5,146 nt of DNA from contig DASXSE010000030.1 in the NCBI GenBank assembly GCA_036506175.1, positions 1 through 5,146 on the forward strand. The letters run 5' to 3'. The notes beneath the pieces were generated by a model, which did no database searches, was not told where the DNA came from, and was given only the letters and a program-made list of their open reading frames with translations. Each line of letters opens with the position of its first letter. Position 1 is the first letter of the stretch. A program made the translations under genes and the position numbers. This document shows positions 1-5,146 of this stretch, piece by piece. This DNA is from JAIBJP01 sp036506175 (GTDB taxonomy: Bacteria > Actinomycetota > Thermoleophilia > Gaiellales > Gaiellaceae).

Positions 1-473
1 GCGATGCGGATCGGGTCCCAGCCGGTCACCGTGGGTTTGCCCGAGTACCCATGGCCCGGCAGCGAAGGGATCACCACATCGAACGCGTCGTCGGCGCTCG
101 CGCCGTTGGCCGTTGGGTCGGTGAGCGGGCCGATGATCTTCAGCTGCTCGATGATCGAGCCGGGCCACCCATGCGTCACGATGATCGGCAGCGCGCCCTC
201 GTGCTTCGACCGGACGTGGATGAAGTGGATGTCCACCCCGTCGATCTCGGTGATGAACTGCGGCAGCGCCTGCAGCCTCGCCTCCACGATCCGCCAGTCA
301 TAGTCCGTGGCCCAATGGCGCGCGAGGGCCTGCATCGTGGCCAGCTGGACGCCCTGGGTCCGGTCGTCCACTGTCTCGTGGTCGGGCAAGCGTGTCGCCT
401 CGATGCGCCGCTGAAGGTCGTCGAGAGCTTCCTGGGGCACGTTCACATCGAACGGCCGGATCGAATCCGTCAT
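1..473 (-). CDS. Epoxide hydrolase, EHN-domain alpha/beta-hydrolase (EH1), C-terminus outside window
   Basis: Partial gene: 157 codons are visible and the frame stays open to the left edge. The protein starts MTDSIRPFDVNVPQEALDDL. Residues about 5-90 match the N-terminal domain of microsomal-type epoxide hydrolases (EHN), including QGVQLAT and WATDYDW. The alpha/beta-hydrolase core then begins with the oxyanion-hole motif HGWPGS at residues 101-106 and the strand-turn PSLPGHGYSG near 137-146. Known chemistry of the family is cytosolic or membrane-associated hydrolysis of an epoxide to a vicinal diol through an Asp-ester intermediate. The Asp nucleophile, expected near residue 180, the acid and the His all lie beyond the window, so activity cannot be judged. 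The usual family length is roughly 380-400 residues. The start is supported by a strong Shine-Dalgarno sequence. It lies downstream of the SDR gene on the same strand and is a close paralogue of the gene at the right edge. Confidence 0.93.
   Translation of the reverse strand, partial: MTDSIRPFDVNVPQEALDDLQRRIEATRLPDHETVDDRTQGVQLATMQALARHWATDYDWRIVEARLQALPQFITEIDGVDIHFIHVRSKHEGALPIIVTHGWPGSIIEQLKIIGPLTDPTANGASADDAFDVVIPSLPGHGYSGKPTVTGWDPIRI
213..263 (-). repeat. Nearly identical 51-bp block shared with EH2 (left copy)
   Basis: Read on the minus strand, this block encodes PQFITEIDGVDIHFIHV. It differs from 4611-4661 at only two of 51 bases, one of them giving E versus Q. It is the best-conserved DNA stretch I found between the two genes and forms an inverted repeat about 4.35 kb apart. 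Confidence 0.8.
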
Positions 474-480
474 GGGTCTT

Positions 481-487
481 CTCCTTA
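481..487 (-). promoter_or_regulatory. Ribosome binding site of EH1
   Basis: Read on the minus strand, TAAGGAG ends 7 nt before the ATG at 473-471. It is a near-perfect Shine-Dalgarno sequence and fixes the EH1 start. It is far better than anything ahead of the SDR or the regulator, so EH1 is probably translated efficiently and independently of the SDR. Confidence 0.85.
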
Positions 488-583
488 CGCAGTCGCCAGG
501 CTCTCCCGCGCGACCTCGCCCGCTCGGCCGCTGGACGGTCGGATGGCCACCCTCTAGATTCGTCCTTCGTCCGGCAGTTCGCG

Positions 584-600
584 CCCGGGAGTCTCCCTGG
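584..600 (-). promoter_or_regulatory. Candidate operator A: 17-bp dyad upstream of EH1
   Basis: Read toward EH1 the sequence is CCAGGGAGACTCCCGGG. Seven of eight base pairs are symmetric around a single central base, with a perfect inner GGGAG-N-CTCCC. It lies in the SDR-EH1 gap, 110 nt before the EH1 start and 20 nt beyond the SDR stop. A 15/17 match lies upstream of EH2 in the same orientation relative to its gene, and a 13/17 match lies between the SDR and the regulator. There is no T-run after it, so it does not look like an intrinsic terminator for the SDR. Function as a protein-binding site is inferred. Confidence 0.5.
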
Positions 601-620
601 TCGTCACCTGGTTGCGCTCC

Positions 621-1352
621 TCAGCCCTCGACGAGCTGCTGCCCGCCGTCGATGTCGAAGGTCGCACCGGTCACCGCGGTGTTCGTCATGAGGTGGACGG
701 CGAGCGCGGCGATGTCCGCAAGCCCGAGGACGCGCCGGATCGGCAGCGTCGATCGAAGCTGCTCGAGACGGGCGTCCAGCCGATCGCCGAGCCTGGCGGC
801 GGGGAGCGGCGTATCGACGAACCCGGCAGCGATCACGTTCACGCGGATCGGGGCGATTTCGGTTGCCAGGCACTTCGTCATGGCGGAGAGGGCGGCCGTG
901 GTCGCCGAGATGAACGCGAGCCCGGCCCCCCCGAGACGGCCCTCCGTGCACCCCGTGAAGAGCAGTGATCCGCTCGCGCGAACCCTGCTCGTGGCCTCGC
1001 GAGCGACCTGTAGCGGGAGCAGGAGATGCGACTCGAGGTCCCGACGTGCCTCGTCGACATCGAACTTCGCAAGCGGCACGTCGTGGGGGCCCGGACCTGT
1101 GACGAGCACGTGGTCGATCGGTGCCGGAAGCTCGTGGAAGAACCTCGCGAGCCGGTCGAAGTCGGTGGCATCGAAGGCTGCGATGCTGGCTTCGAGCTCG
1201 AGGCCGGCGCGGTGCACGCGTTCAGGATCGCGTGCCGTGACGATCACCTCGGCCCCCTCCGCATGAGCTCGTCGCGCGGTCTCGAGCCCGATGCCGGAGC
1301 TGCCGCCGATCACCAGGATTGTCTGACCGGCGAGCTGCGGTTCGCGACCCAT
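621..1352 (-). CDS. SDR-family protein with degenerate active site
   Basis: Complete, 243 residues, the normal length of a classical SDR. The Rossmann nucleotide-binding motif is GGSSGIG at 16-22. R41 after the second strand (VTARDPERV) suggests NADP(H) preference, and D61-A-T is the usual adenine-contact segment. Near the C-terminus AAGFVDTP (175-182) matches the PG-hydrophobic-DTP loop, and DIDGG is the typical closing motif. The catalytic tetrad is missing: the expected Ser is C135 (LLFTGCTEGR), Tyr is I148 and Lys is T152 (AFISATTAAL), the helix-4 Asn appears to be H109, and NNAG is replaced by VTGP (84-87). I recall other actinobacterial SDR-fold proteins with a similarly lost YxxxK, so this may be a subfamily trait. 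It may bind a nucleotide without classical dehydrogenase chemistry. The start sits right before the first strand, but only a weak AGG precedes it. It is divergent from the regulator and probably co-directional with EH1 in a loose operon. Confidence 0.88.
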   Translation of the reverse strand: MGREPQLAGQTILVIGGSSGIGLETARRAHAEGAEVIVTARDPERVHRAGLELEASIAAFDATDFDRLARFFHELPAPIDHVLVTGPGPHDVPLAKFDVDEARRDLESHLLLPLQVAREATSRVRASGSLLFTGCTEGRLGGAGLAFISATTAALSAMTKCLATEIAPIRVNVIAAGFVDTPLPAARLGDRLDARLEQLRSTLPIRRVLGLADIAALAVHLMTNTAVTGATFDIDGGQQLVEG

Positions 1353-1390
1353 GCCGCCTGCCAGCCTCGGGTTCGGACCCCGCCCTCGCG

Positions 1391-1407
1391 CCAGGGGGAT
1401 GCCCTGG
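1391..1407. promoter_or_regulatory. Candidate operator B: 17-bp dyad in the divergent region
   Basis: CCAGGG-GGATG-CCCTGG, a perfect 6-bp inverted repeat with a 5-nt centre. It lies 38 nt before the SDR start and 93 nt before the preferred regulator start, so one bound protein could influence both genes. It has the same length as the dyads before EH1 (13/17 identical) and EH2 (11/17 identical), and shares the CCAGGG first half and terminal GG. Role as an operator is inferred. Confidence 0.42.
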
Positions 1408-1433
1408 TCGGTCCGTCGAGAGCTTCAGCAGAC

Positions 1434-1454
1434 GTCGTCACGGACGACACGTGT
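1434..1454. promoter_or_regulatory. Two adjoining palindromes upstream of the regulator
   Basis: GTCGTC-ACG-GACGAC (1434-1448) is a perfect 6-bp inverted repeat. It runs directly into the palindrome ACACGTGT (1447-1454), which overlaps it by two bases. Both lie 47-67 nt before the preferred regulator start, immediately upstream of a TAGAGT hexamer. The position suits an operator controlling the regulator's promoter, but short palindromes are frequent in GC-rich DNA. Confidence 0.3.
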
Positions 1455-1459
1455 AGAGT
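1454..1459 (+). promoter_or_regulatory. Possible -10 element of the regulator promoter
   Basis: TAGAGT fits the TAnnnT pattern of housekeeping -10 elements and is one of very few TA-containing hexamers in this GC-rich gap. It would give a leader of roughly 35 nt before the ATG at 1501. No convincing -35 hexamer lies 16-18 nt upstream (GACGTC occupies that place), so the call is weak. Confidence 0.22.
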
Positions 1460-1472
1460 TGCGCCGAAGGGG

Positions 1473-1491
1473 GCCCCTGCCCGCGGGGGGC
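1473..1491 (+). other. GC-rich hairpin in the regulator's 5' leader
   Basis: GCCCC (1473-1477) can pair with GGGGC (1487-1491). The inner CCCGCGGG (1480-1487) is an alternative palindrome. The structure ends 9 nt before the ATG at 1501, exactly where a Shine-Dalgarno sequence should be, and no purine-rich AGGAG-like site is present. It could lower translation of the regulator. With no T-run it is not a terminator. Confidence 0.3.
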
Positions 1492-1500
1492 GGTGCGGCC

Positions 1501-4248
1501 ATGAGACTCCTCGGGCGTCAGGCCGAGTGCGAGTCGCTCGACCAGCTTCTCACCGATGCGCGCGCCGGCAGGAGCCGGGTCCTCGTGCTTCGCGGCAAGG
1601 CCGGCGTGGGCAAGAGCGCGCTGCTCGCATACCTGAGTGACCGCCTCGACGGCGACCACCTCGCGAGGGCGGTCGGCGTCGAGTCCGAGATGGAACTCGC
1701 CTACAGCGGTCTGCATCAGCTCTGCGCGCCGATGCTGGATCACCTCGAGGGCCTGCCCGTCCCCCAGCGGGCCGCGCTCGCGACGGTCTTCGGGTTGGGT
1801 GAAGGCTCGCCGCCCGATCCGTTCCTGGTCGGGCTCGCCACGCTGACGCTGTTCGCCGAGGTGGCCGAGCGACGTCCCCTCATCTGCATCGTCGACGACG
1901 CGCAGTGGCTAGATCAGGCGTCCGCGCAGATCCTCTTCTTCGTCGCCCGCCGCCTCCTCGCCGAGCGTGTGGCACTCGTGTTCGCATCCCGGACGGGGAT
2001 CGGCGACAGCATCCTCGCCGGGCTGCCGGAGTCGCTCGTTGGTGGATTGAGCGAGAAGGACGCGCGGGCGTTGCTGCTGGACCACGTGCCCGGCCCGCTG
2101 GACGCCGCGATCTGTGACCAGATCGTGAAGGAGAGCCACGGCAACCCGCTCGCCCTGCTGGAGCTGCCGAGCGCGTGGAACGTCGTTGAACTCGCCGGCG
2201 GATTCGGTCTGCCGGACAGCCATCCGGTCGCTGGAAAGATCGAAGACAGCTACGTGCGGCGCCTCCGCGGGCTCCCTTCGGACACGCAGCTCCTCGTCCT
2301 CGCCGCGACCGCCGAGCCGCTCGGCGACCCTGCCCTGCTCCACACGGCGGCCAAGACCCTCGAGATCGACATGTCCGCGGTCGACGCCGCGGTGGACGCC
2401 GGGCTGCTCACGGTCGGTCGGCGCGTCGAGTTCACGCACCCGCTCGTCCGGTCCTCCGCCTACCGCTCGGCAGCGGCCCAGGACCGCCACCGCGTGCATC
2501 GAGCGCTCGCCGATGCCACCGACGCCGAGACCGACCCGGACCGACGGGCCTGGCACCGCGCCCGCGGGACCTCGGGGCCCGACGAGCAGGTCGCCGCCGA
2601 GCTTGAGCGCTCGGCTGGCCGCGCGCAGGCTCGCGGCGGCGTCGCTGCGGCGACCGCGTTCCTGCAGCGGTCCGTCGAGCTCACGGTCGATCCGACACTA
2701 CGAGCCGAGCGCGCGCTGGCCGCCGCGGAGGCGAGCTTCCAGGCCGGCGCGTTCGACTTGGCTCTCTCGCTCGTGGCCACGGCCGAGGCAGGTCCGCTCG
2801 ACGGGTTCCAGCGGGCCCAGATCGACCTCCTGCTTGGTCAGGTCGCCTTCGCGTCGGGTCGCCTAGGCGATGCACCCTCGCTCTTGCTGAACGCCGCAGG
2901 GCGGCTCGAACCGTTCGACCTCGAACTCGCGCGCCAAACCTACTTGACCGCCTGGGGTGCGGCGTTCGTCGCCGCCGGACAACTGGGAGGAGAGGGCGTC
3001 TTCCAGGAGATCCGCCGCGCGGTGCAGACCCTCCCTCGAAGGCCTGATGGTCCGCGCGCCCTCGACCTGCTGCTCGACGGGCTCGCCCTTCTGTCCACCG
3101 AAGGACGCGCCGCAGCCACTCCGACGTTGCAGGAAGCAGCAAAAGCGCTCCTGAAAATCCCATTGAAGGACGTCCTGCACTGGGGCTGGATGGCCATGGC
3201 CGCCAGTAACGCCGTGTGGGACAACGACGGCGCGCGCGCGATCTCCGCTCGACAGGTCCAGCTCGTCCGAGAGGCGGGTGCACTCGGGCAGCTGCCGCTC
3301 CACCTCTCAGCGCTGGGATTGGCGATCGCGTGGACTGGCGACTTGGCGGGCGCCGAATCACTCATCGCGGAGAGCGATGGTATTGCGGCGGCGACCGGCA
3401 GCCCGCCTGCACCTTGGACCGCGCTGAGGCTCCGGGCCCTGCAAGGGAGGGAGGCCGAGGCCTCCGCCGCGATCTCGAGCGCGATTGAGCAGGCCGCGGC
3501 TGGAGCGCAGGGCTTCGCCTCCTACGCACACTGGGCGGGTTCGATCCTCTTCAACGGCCTCGCGCGCTACGAGGAGGCGGCGGCGTCCGCCGCACGGGCG
3601 ACGTCCGACACATTCGAGTACTGGGTGTCTCTCTGGGCGCTGCCCGAGCTCGTCGAAGCGGCCTCCCGCATGGGAGACGTCGACCTCGCTCTGGATGCGC
3701 TCGAACGGCTCACAGAGTCGACGGAGGCATCCGGCAACGACGTTGCCCTCGGGATCGACGCCCGCTGCCGCGCACTGCTGAGCGACGGCGTTGCTGCCGA
3801 GGACCTGTATCGCGAAGCGATCGATCGGCTGAGTCGCACCTCGCTCCGCCCGGAACTAGCCCGCGCACACCTGCTCTTCGGCGAGTGGCTGCGGCGTGAG
3901 GGCCGGCGCGTCGACGCGCGCGAGCAGCTGCGCAGCGCCTATGAGCTGTTCGTCGCGATCGGGATGGAGGCGTTCGCCGAGCGCGCTCGCCATGAGCTCG
4001 CGGCGACGGGCGCCAAGGTGCGTAGGCGGAGCCCCGAGAGCCGCGACGAGCTCACCCCGCAGGAGGAACAGATCGCCCGGCTCGCTCGCGAGGGTCTATC
4101 GAACCCTGAGATCGGCGCCCAGCTGTTCATCAGCGCTCGCACGGTCGAATGGCACCTACGGAAGGTCTTCACGAAACTCAACATCAGGTCCCGTCGGCAG
4201 CTTCGAACGGCGCTCCGCGGGGACGGCTCGCTCGTGGCCGGAACCTAG
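1501..4248 (+). CDS. LuxR-family transcriptional regulator with N-terminal AAA/STAND-type ATPase domain
   Basis: 915 residues from the chosen ATG, the usual size for large ATP-binding LuxR regulators (LAL-like). Residues 1-30 (MRLLGRQAECESLDQLL) are the classic opening of the family. Walker A is GKAGVGKS at 32-39 and Walker B is ICIVDDAQWLD at 128-138, with both acidic residues present. GNPLALLELP follows at 214-223, and FTHPLVRSSAY at 311-320 lies in the winged-helix-like part. Residues about 340-840 are Ala/Leu-rich helical repeats of TPR type, the usual ligand- or partner-sensing arm. The C-terminal LuxR helix-turn-helix spans 851-905, with LTPQEEQIARL, the SNPEIGAQLF turn and the recognition helix RTVEWHLRKVFTKL. 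It probably acts in the cytoplasm as an ATP-dependent switch. The frame is open up to an ATG at 1351, but those 50 extra codons are low-complexity, overlap the divergent SDR start and lack family resemblance. The likely targets are the flanking genes; the ligand is unknown. Confidence 0.94.
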   Translation: MRLLGRQAECESLDQLLTDARAGRSRVLVLRGKAGVGKSALLAYLSDRLDGDHLARAVGVESEMELAYSGLHQLCAPMLDHLEGLPVPQRAALATVFGLGEGSPPDPFLVGLATLTLFAEVAERRPLICIVDDAQWLDQASAQILFFVARRLLAERVALVFASRTGIGDSILAGLPESLVGGLSEKDARALLLDHVPGPLDAAICDQIVKESHGNPLALLELPSAWNVVELAGGFGLPDSHPVAGKIEDSYVRRLRGLPSDTQLLVLAATAEPLGDPALLHTAAKTLEIDMSAVDAAVDAGLLTVGRRVEFTHPLVRSSAYRSAAAQDRHRVHRALADATDAETDPDRRAWHRARGTSGPDEQVAAELERSAGRAQARGGVAAATAFLQRSVELTVDPTLRAERALAAAEASFQAGAFDLALSLVATAEAGPLDGFQRAQIDLLLGQVAFASGRLGDAPSLLLNAAGRLEPFDLELARQTYLTAWGAAFVAAGQLGGEGVFQEIRRAVQTLPRRPDGPRALDLLLDGLALLSTEGRAAATPTLQEAAKALLKIPLKDVLHWGWMAMAASNAVWDNDGARAISARQVQLVREAGALGQLPLHLSALGLAIAWTGDLAGAESLIAESDGIAAATGSPPAPWTALRLRALQGREAEASAAISSAIEQAAAGAQGFASYAHWAGSILFNGLARYEEAAASAARATSDTFEYWVSLWALPELVEAASRMGDVDLALDALERLTESTEASGNDVALGIDARCRALLSDGVAAEDLYREAIDRLSRTSLRPELARAHLLFGEWLRREGRRVDAREQLRSAYELFVAIGMEAFAERARHELAATGAKVRRRSPESRDELTPQEEQIARLAREGLSNPEIGAQLFISARTVEWHLRKVFTKLNIRSRRQLRTALRGDGSLVAGT

Positions 4249-4296
4249 GCTGGCGCTTTCGCGAACCCAGTCAGTCCCTCGGCGCGCGACGGGCCA

Positions 4297-4318
4297 AGAC
4301 TCGAAGACCAGGGAGTCT
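4297..4318. repeat. Inverted repeat downstream of the regulator, overlapping operator C
   Basis: AGACTC (4297-4302) and GAGTCT (4313-4318) form a perfect 6-bp inverted repeat with a 10-nt spacer. It lies 48 nt after the regulator's stop and shares bases with operator C. It could be a weak RNA hairpin at the end of the regulator transcript, though there is no following T-run, or an alternative pairing of the EH2 control region. Confidence 0.28.
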
Positions 4319-4324
4319 CACGGG
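4308..4324 (+). promoter_or_regulatory. Candidate operator C: 17-bp dyad upstream of EH2
   Basis: CCAGGGAGTCTCACGGG, with six of eight pairs symmetric around one central base. It matches operator A before EH1 at 15/17, or 17/19 if the preceding GA is included. It lies 55 nt before the EH2 start and 59 nt after the regulator's stop. An AT-richer patch with TATGCAT follows (4330-4336), where a promoter might lie, but I cannot place a -10/-35 pair confidently. Confidence 0.5.
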
Positions 4325-4366
4325 TTCGATATGCATCCGTATGGAACAGGCTCGGGTGTCACCGAC

Positions 4367-4373
4367 AAGGAGG
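4367..4373 (+). promoter_or_regulatory. Ribosome binding site of EH2
   Basis: AAGGAGG ends 6 nt before the ATG at 4380-4382, a full-consensus Shine-Dalgarno sequence at good spacing. It fixes the start of EH2 and suggests strong translation, as for its paralogue EH1. Confidence 0.88.
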
Positions 4374-4379
4374 GGGCAC

Positions 4380-5146
4380 ATGGCTGCCGAGACCGGAACC
4401 CCAACCGGCACTAGCACGATCCGGCCGTTCCAGCTCGACATCTCGGACAAGGAGATCGCGGATCTCCGGCAGCGGATCACGTCCACGCGATGGCCGAGCA
4501 AGGAGCTCGATCCGTCACAGGGCGTGCAGCTAGCCACGCTCCAGGAGCTCGCTCGCTACTGGGCCACGGACTACGACTTCGGGAGGCTCGAGGCGAGGCT
4601 GAACGCCCTCCCGCAGTTCATCACCCAGATCGACGGGGTCGACATCCACTTCATCCACGTCAGGTCGCGTCACGAGAATGCGCTGCCATTGATCATCACG
4701 CACGGGTGGCCCGGCTCGGTCATCGAGATGCTCGAGGTGATCGGCCCGCTGACCGATCCGACGGCGGACGGAGACTCGGCCGATGACGCGTTCCATCTCG
4801 TGATCCCGTCGCTTCCGGGCTACGGATTGTCGTCGAAGCCGACCGAGGTTGGCTGGAACGCCAACCGGATCGCACAGGCGTGGGCCGAGCTGATGAACCG
4901 TCTCGGCTACAACCGCTACGTCGCCCAGGGCGGCGACCAAGGCGCCAGCGTGACCGACGCGATGGCGCGTCTCGCTCCGCAGGGGCTGCTCGGGATCCAC
5001 CTCAACCTCCTCAGCTCGTTCCCGAACGAGGTGGCCGCCGACATCTTCGGCGGGCAGATCGCGCATGGCTTGTTGAAGCGGGTTGCCGTCGCCGCCTTCG
5101 CTTCCCGTGCCGAGAAGGAAAGCGAGGCGTTGCACGGGGTGGAGGC
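4380..5146 (+). CDS. Epoxide hydrolase, EHN-domain alpha/beta-hydrolase (EH2), C-terminus outside window
   Basis: Partial gene: 255 codons, open to the right edge, about two thirds of a typical 380-400 residue family member. After a short Thr/Gly-rich leader, the EHN domain begins at IRPFQLDISD (residue 14 on) and contains QGVQLAT and WATDYDF. The oxyanion-hole motif HGWPGS is at 108-113, PSLPGYGLSS follows, and the nucleophile elbow AQGGDQGAS places the catalytic Asp at D186. Most EHN enzymes I know have Trp or a small hydrophobic residue after this Asp; here it is Gln. The acid, the His and probably one lid Tyr are beyond the edge. Expected reaction: opening of an epoxide to a diol with water; the substrate cannot be deduced. 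It follows the regulator on the same strand after a 131-bp gap holding a dyad and its own ribosome binding site, so it is probably a separate transcription unit. About 103 of 151 aligned residues equal EH1. Confidence 0.94.
   Translation, partial: MAAETGTPTGTSTIRPFQLDISDKEIADLRQRITSTRWPSKELDPSQGVQLATLQELARYWATDYDFGRLEARLNALPQFITQIDGVDIHFIHVRSRHENALPLIITHGWPGSVIEMLEVIGPLTDPTADGDSADDAFHLVIPSLPGYGLSSKPTEVGWNANRIAQAWAELMNRLGYNRYVAQGGDQGASVTDAMARLAPQGLLGIHLNLLSSFPNEVAADIFGGQIAHGLLKRVAVAAFASRAEKESEALHGVE
4611..4661 (+). repeat. Nearly identical 51-bp block shared with EH1 (right copy)
   Basis: The block encodes PQFITQIDGVDIHFIHV and matches the reverse complement of 213-263 at 49 of 51 bases. Protein conservation explains much of it, but almost all synonymous positions agree too, which fits recent duplication, local gene conversion or strong codon bias. 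Confidence 0.8.

Noticed and set aside
51..557. Plus-strand open frame opposite EH1, whose translation resembles that of the minus-strand frame at 4530-5135 opposite EH2
   Set aside because: The similarity looks like a conserved pair of hypothetical genes, but both lie antisense to the two paralogous epoxide hydrolases. The resemblance is the mirror of sense-strand conservation in GC-rich DNA. Neither has recognisable domains or a ribosome site.
472..1266. 264-codon plus-strand open frame across the SDR gene
   Set aside because: It is antisense to a gene with clear SDR motifs. Its translation is Ser/Arg/Pro-rich low complexity typical of the shadow frame of GC-rich coding DNA.
600..1441. The 8-mer GTCGTCAC occurring at both 600-607 and 1434-1441, in two intergenic regions
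   Set aside because: Eight-base matches of GC-rich, CG-containing words are expected by chance here. No equally good copy precedes EH2 (only GTGTCAC), and the context differs.
1909..2556. 215-codon minus-strand open frame within the regulator
   Set aside because: It is antisense to the well-supported ATPase region of the LuxR regulator, with an Arg/Val/Gly-rich translation and no domain I recognise.
4273..4293. Possible terminator after the regulator around CCCTCGGCGCGCGACGGG
   Set aside because: Only about three pairs form at each end with mismatches between, and no T-run follows. It is not convincing as an intrinsic terminator.
4355..4363. Small palindrome GGTGTCACC just before the EH2 ribosome site
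   Set aside because: Only four pairs around one base; too short to call an operator, and not repeated at the same place before EH1.

Overview
The window is very GC-rich (clearly above two thirds G+C by eye), with a strong G/C preference at third codon positions. The protein families also suggest a soil-type actinobacterium, possibly of the Thermoleophilia/Solirubrobacterales kind. That placement rests on family resemblance and composition only. I see no rRNA, tRNA, CRISPR array, insertion sequence or phage gene.

Layout, left to right: (1) the N-terminal 157 codons of an epoxide hydrolase (EH1) on the minus strand, cut by the left window edge; (2) a 147-bp gap; (3) a complete short-chain dehydrogenase/reductase (SDR) fold protein on the minus strand, whose catalytic residues are all replaced; (4) a 148-bp divergent intergenic region rich in palindromes; (5) a complete 915-residue LuxR-type regulator with an N-terminal ATPase domain, on the plus strand; (6) a 131-bp gap; (7) a second epoxide hydrolase (EH2) on the plus strand, cut by the right edge after 255 codons. 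No stretch longer than 300 bases lacks a gene.

EH1 and EH2 are close paralogues, about two thirds identical by hand alignment. They point outward from a central divergent SDR/regulator pair, so the locus has a mirror-like arrangement.

The most notable observation is a related 17-bp dyad beginning CCAGGG in each of the three intergenic regions (584-600, 1391-1407, 4308-4324). The copies before EH1 and EH2 match at 15 of 17 positions, or 17 of 19 with two flanking bases, although the surrounding DNA is not similar. A simple reading is a small local regulon: the regulator, or another factor, binds these dyads and co-controls itself, the SDR and both epoxide hydrolases in response to an epoxide or related hydrophobic compound. 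The dyads are visible in the sequence; binding, ligand and pathway are inference. I found no clear evidence of a wholly new type of system.
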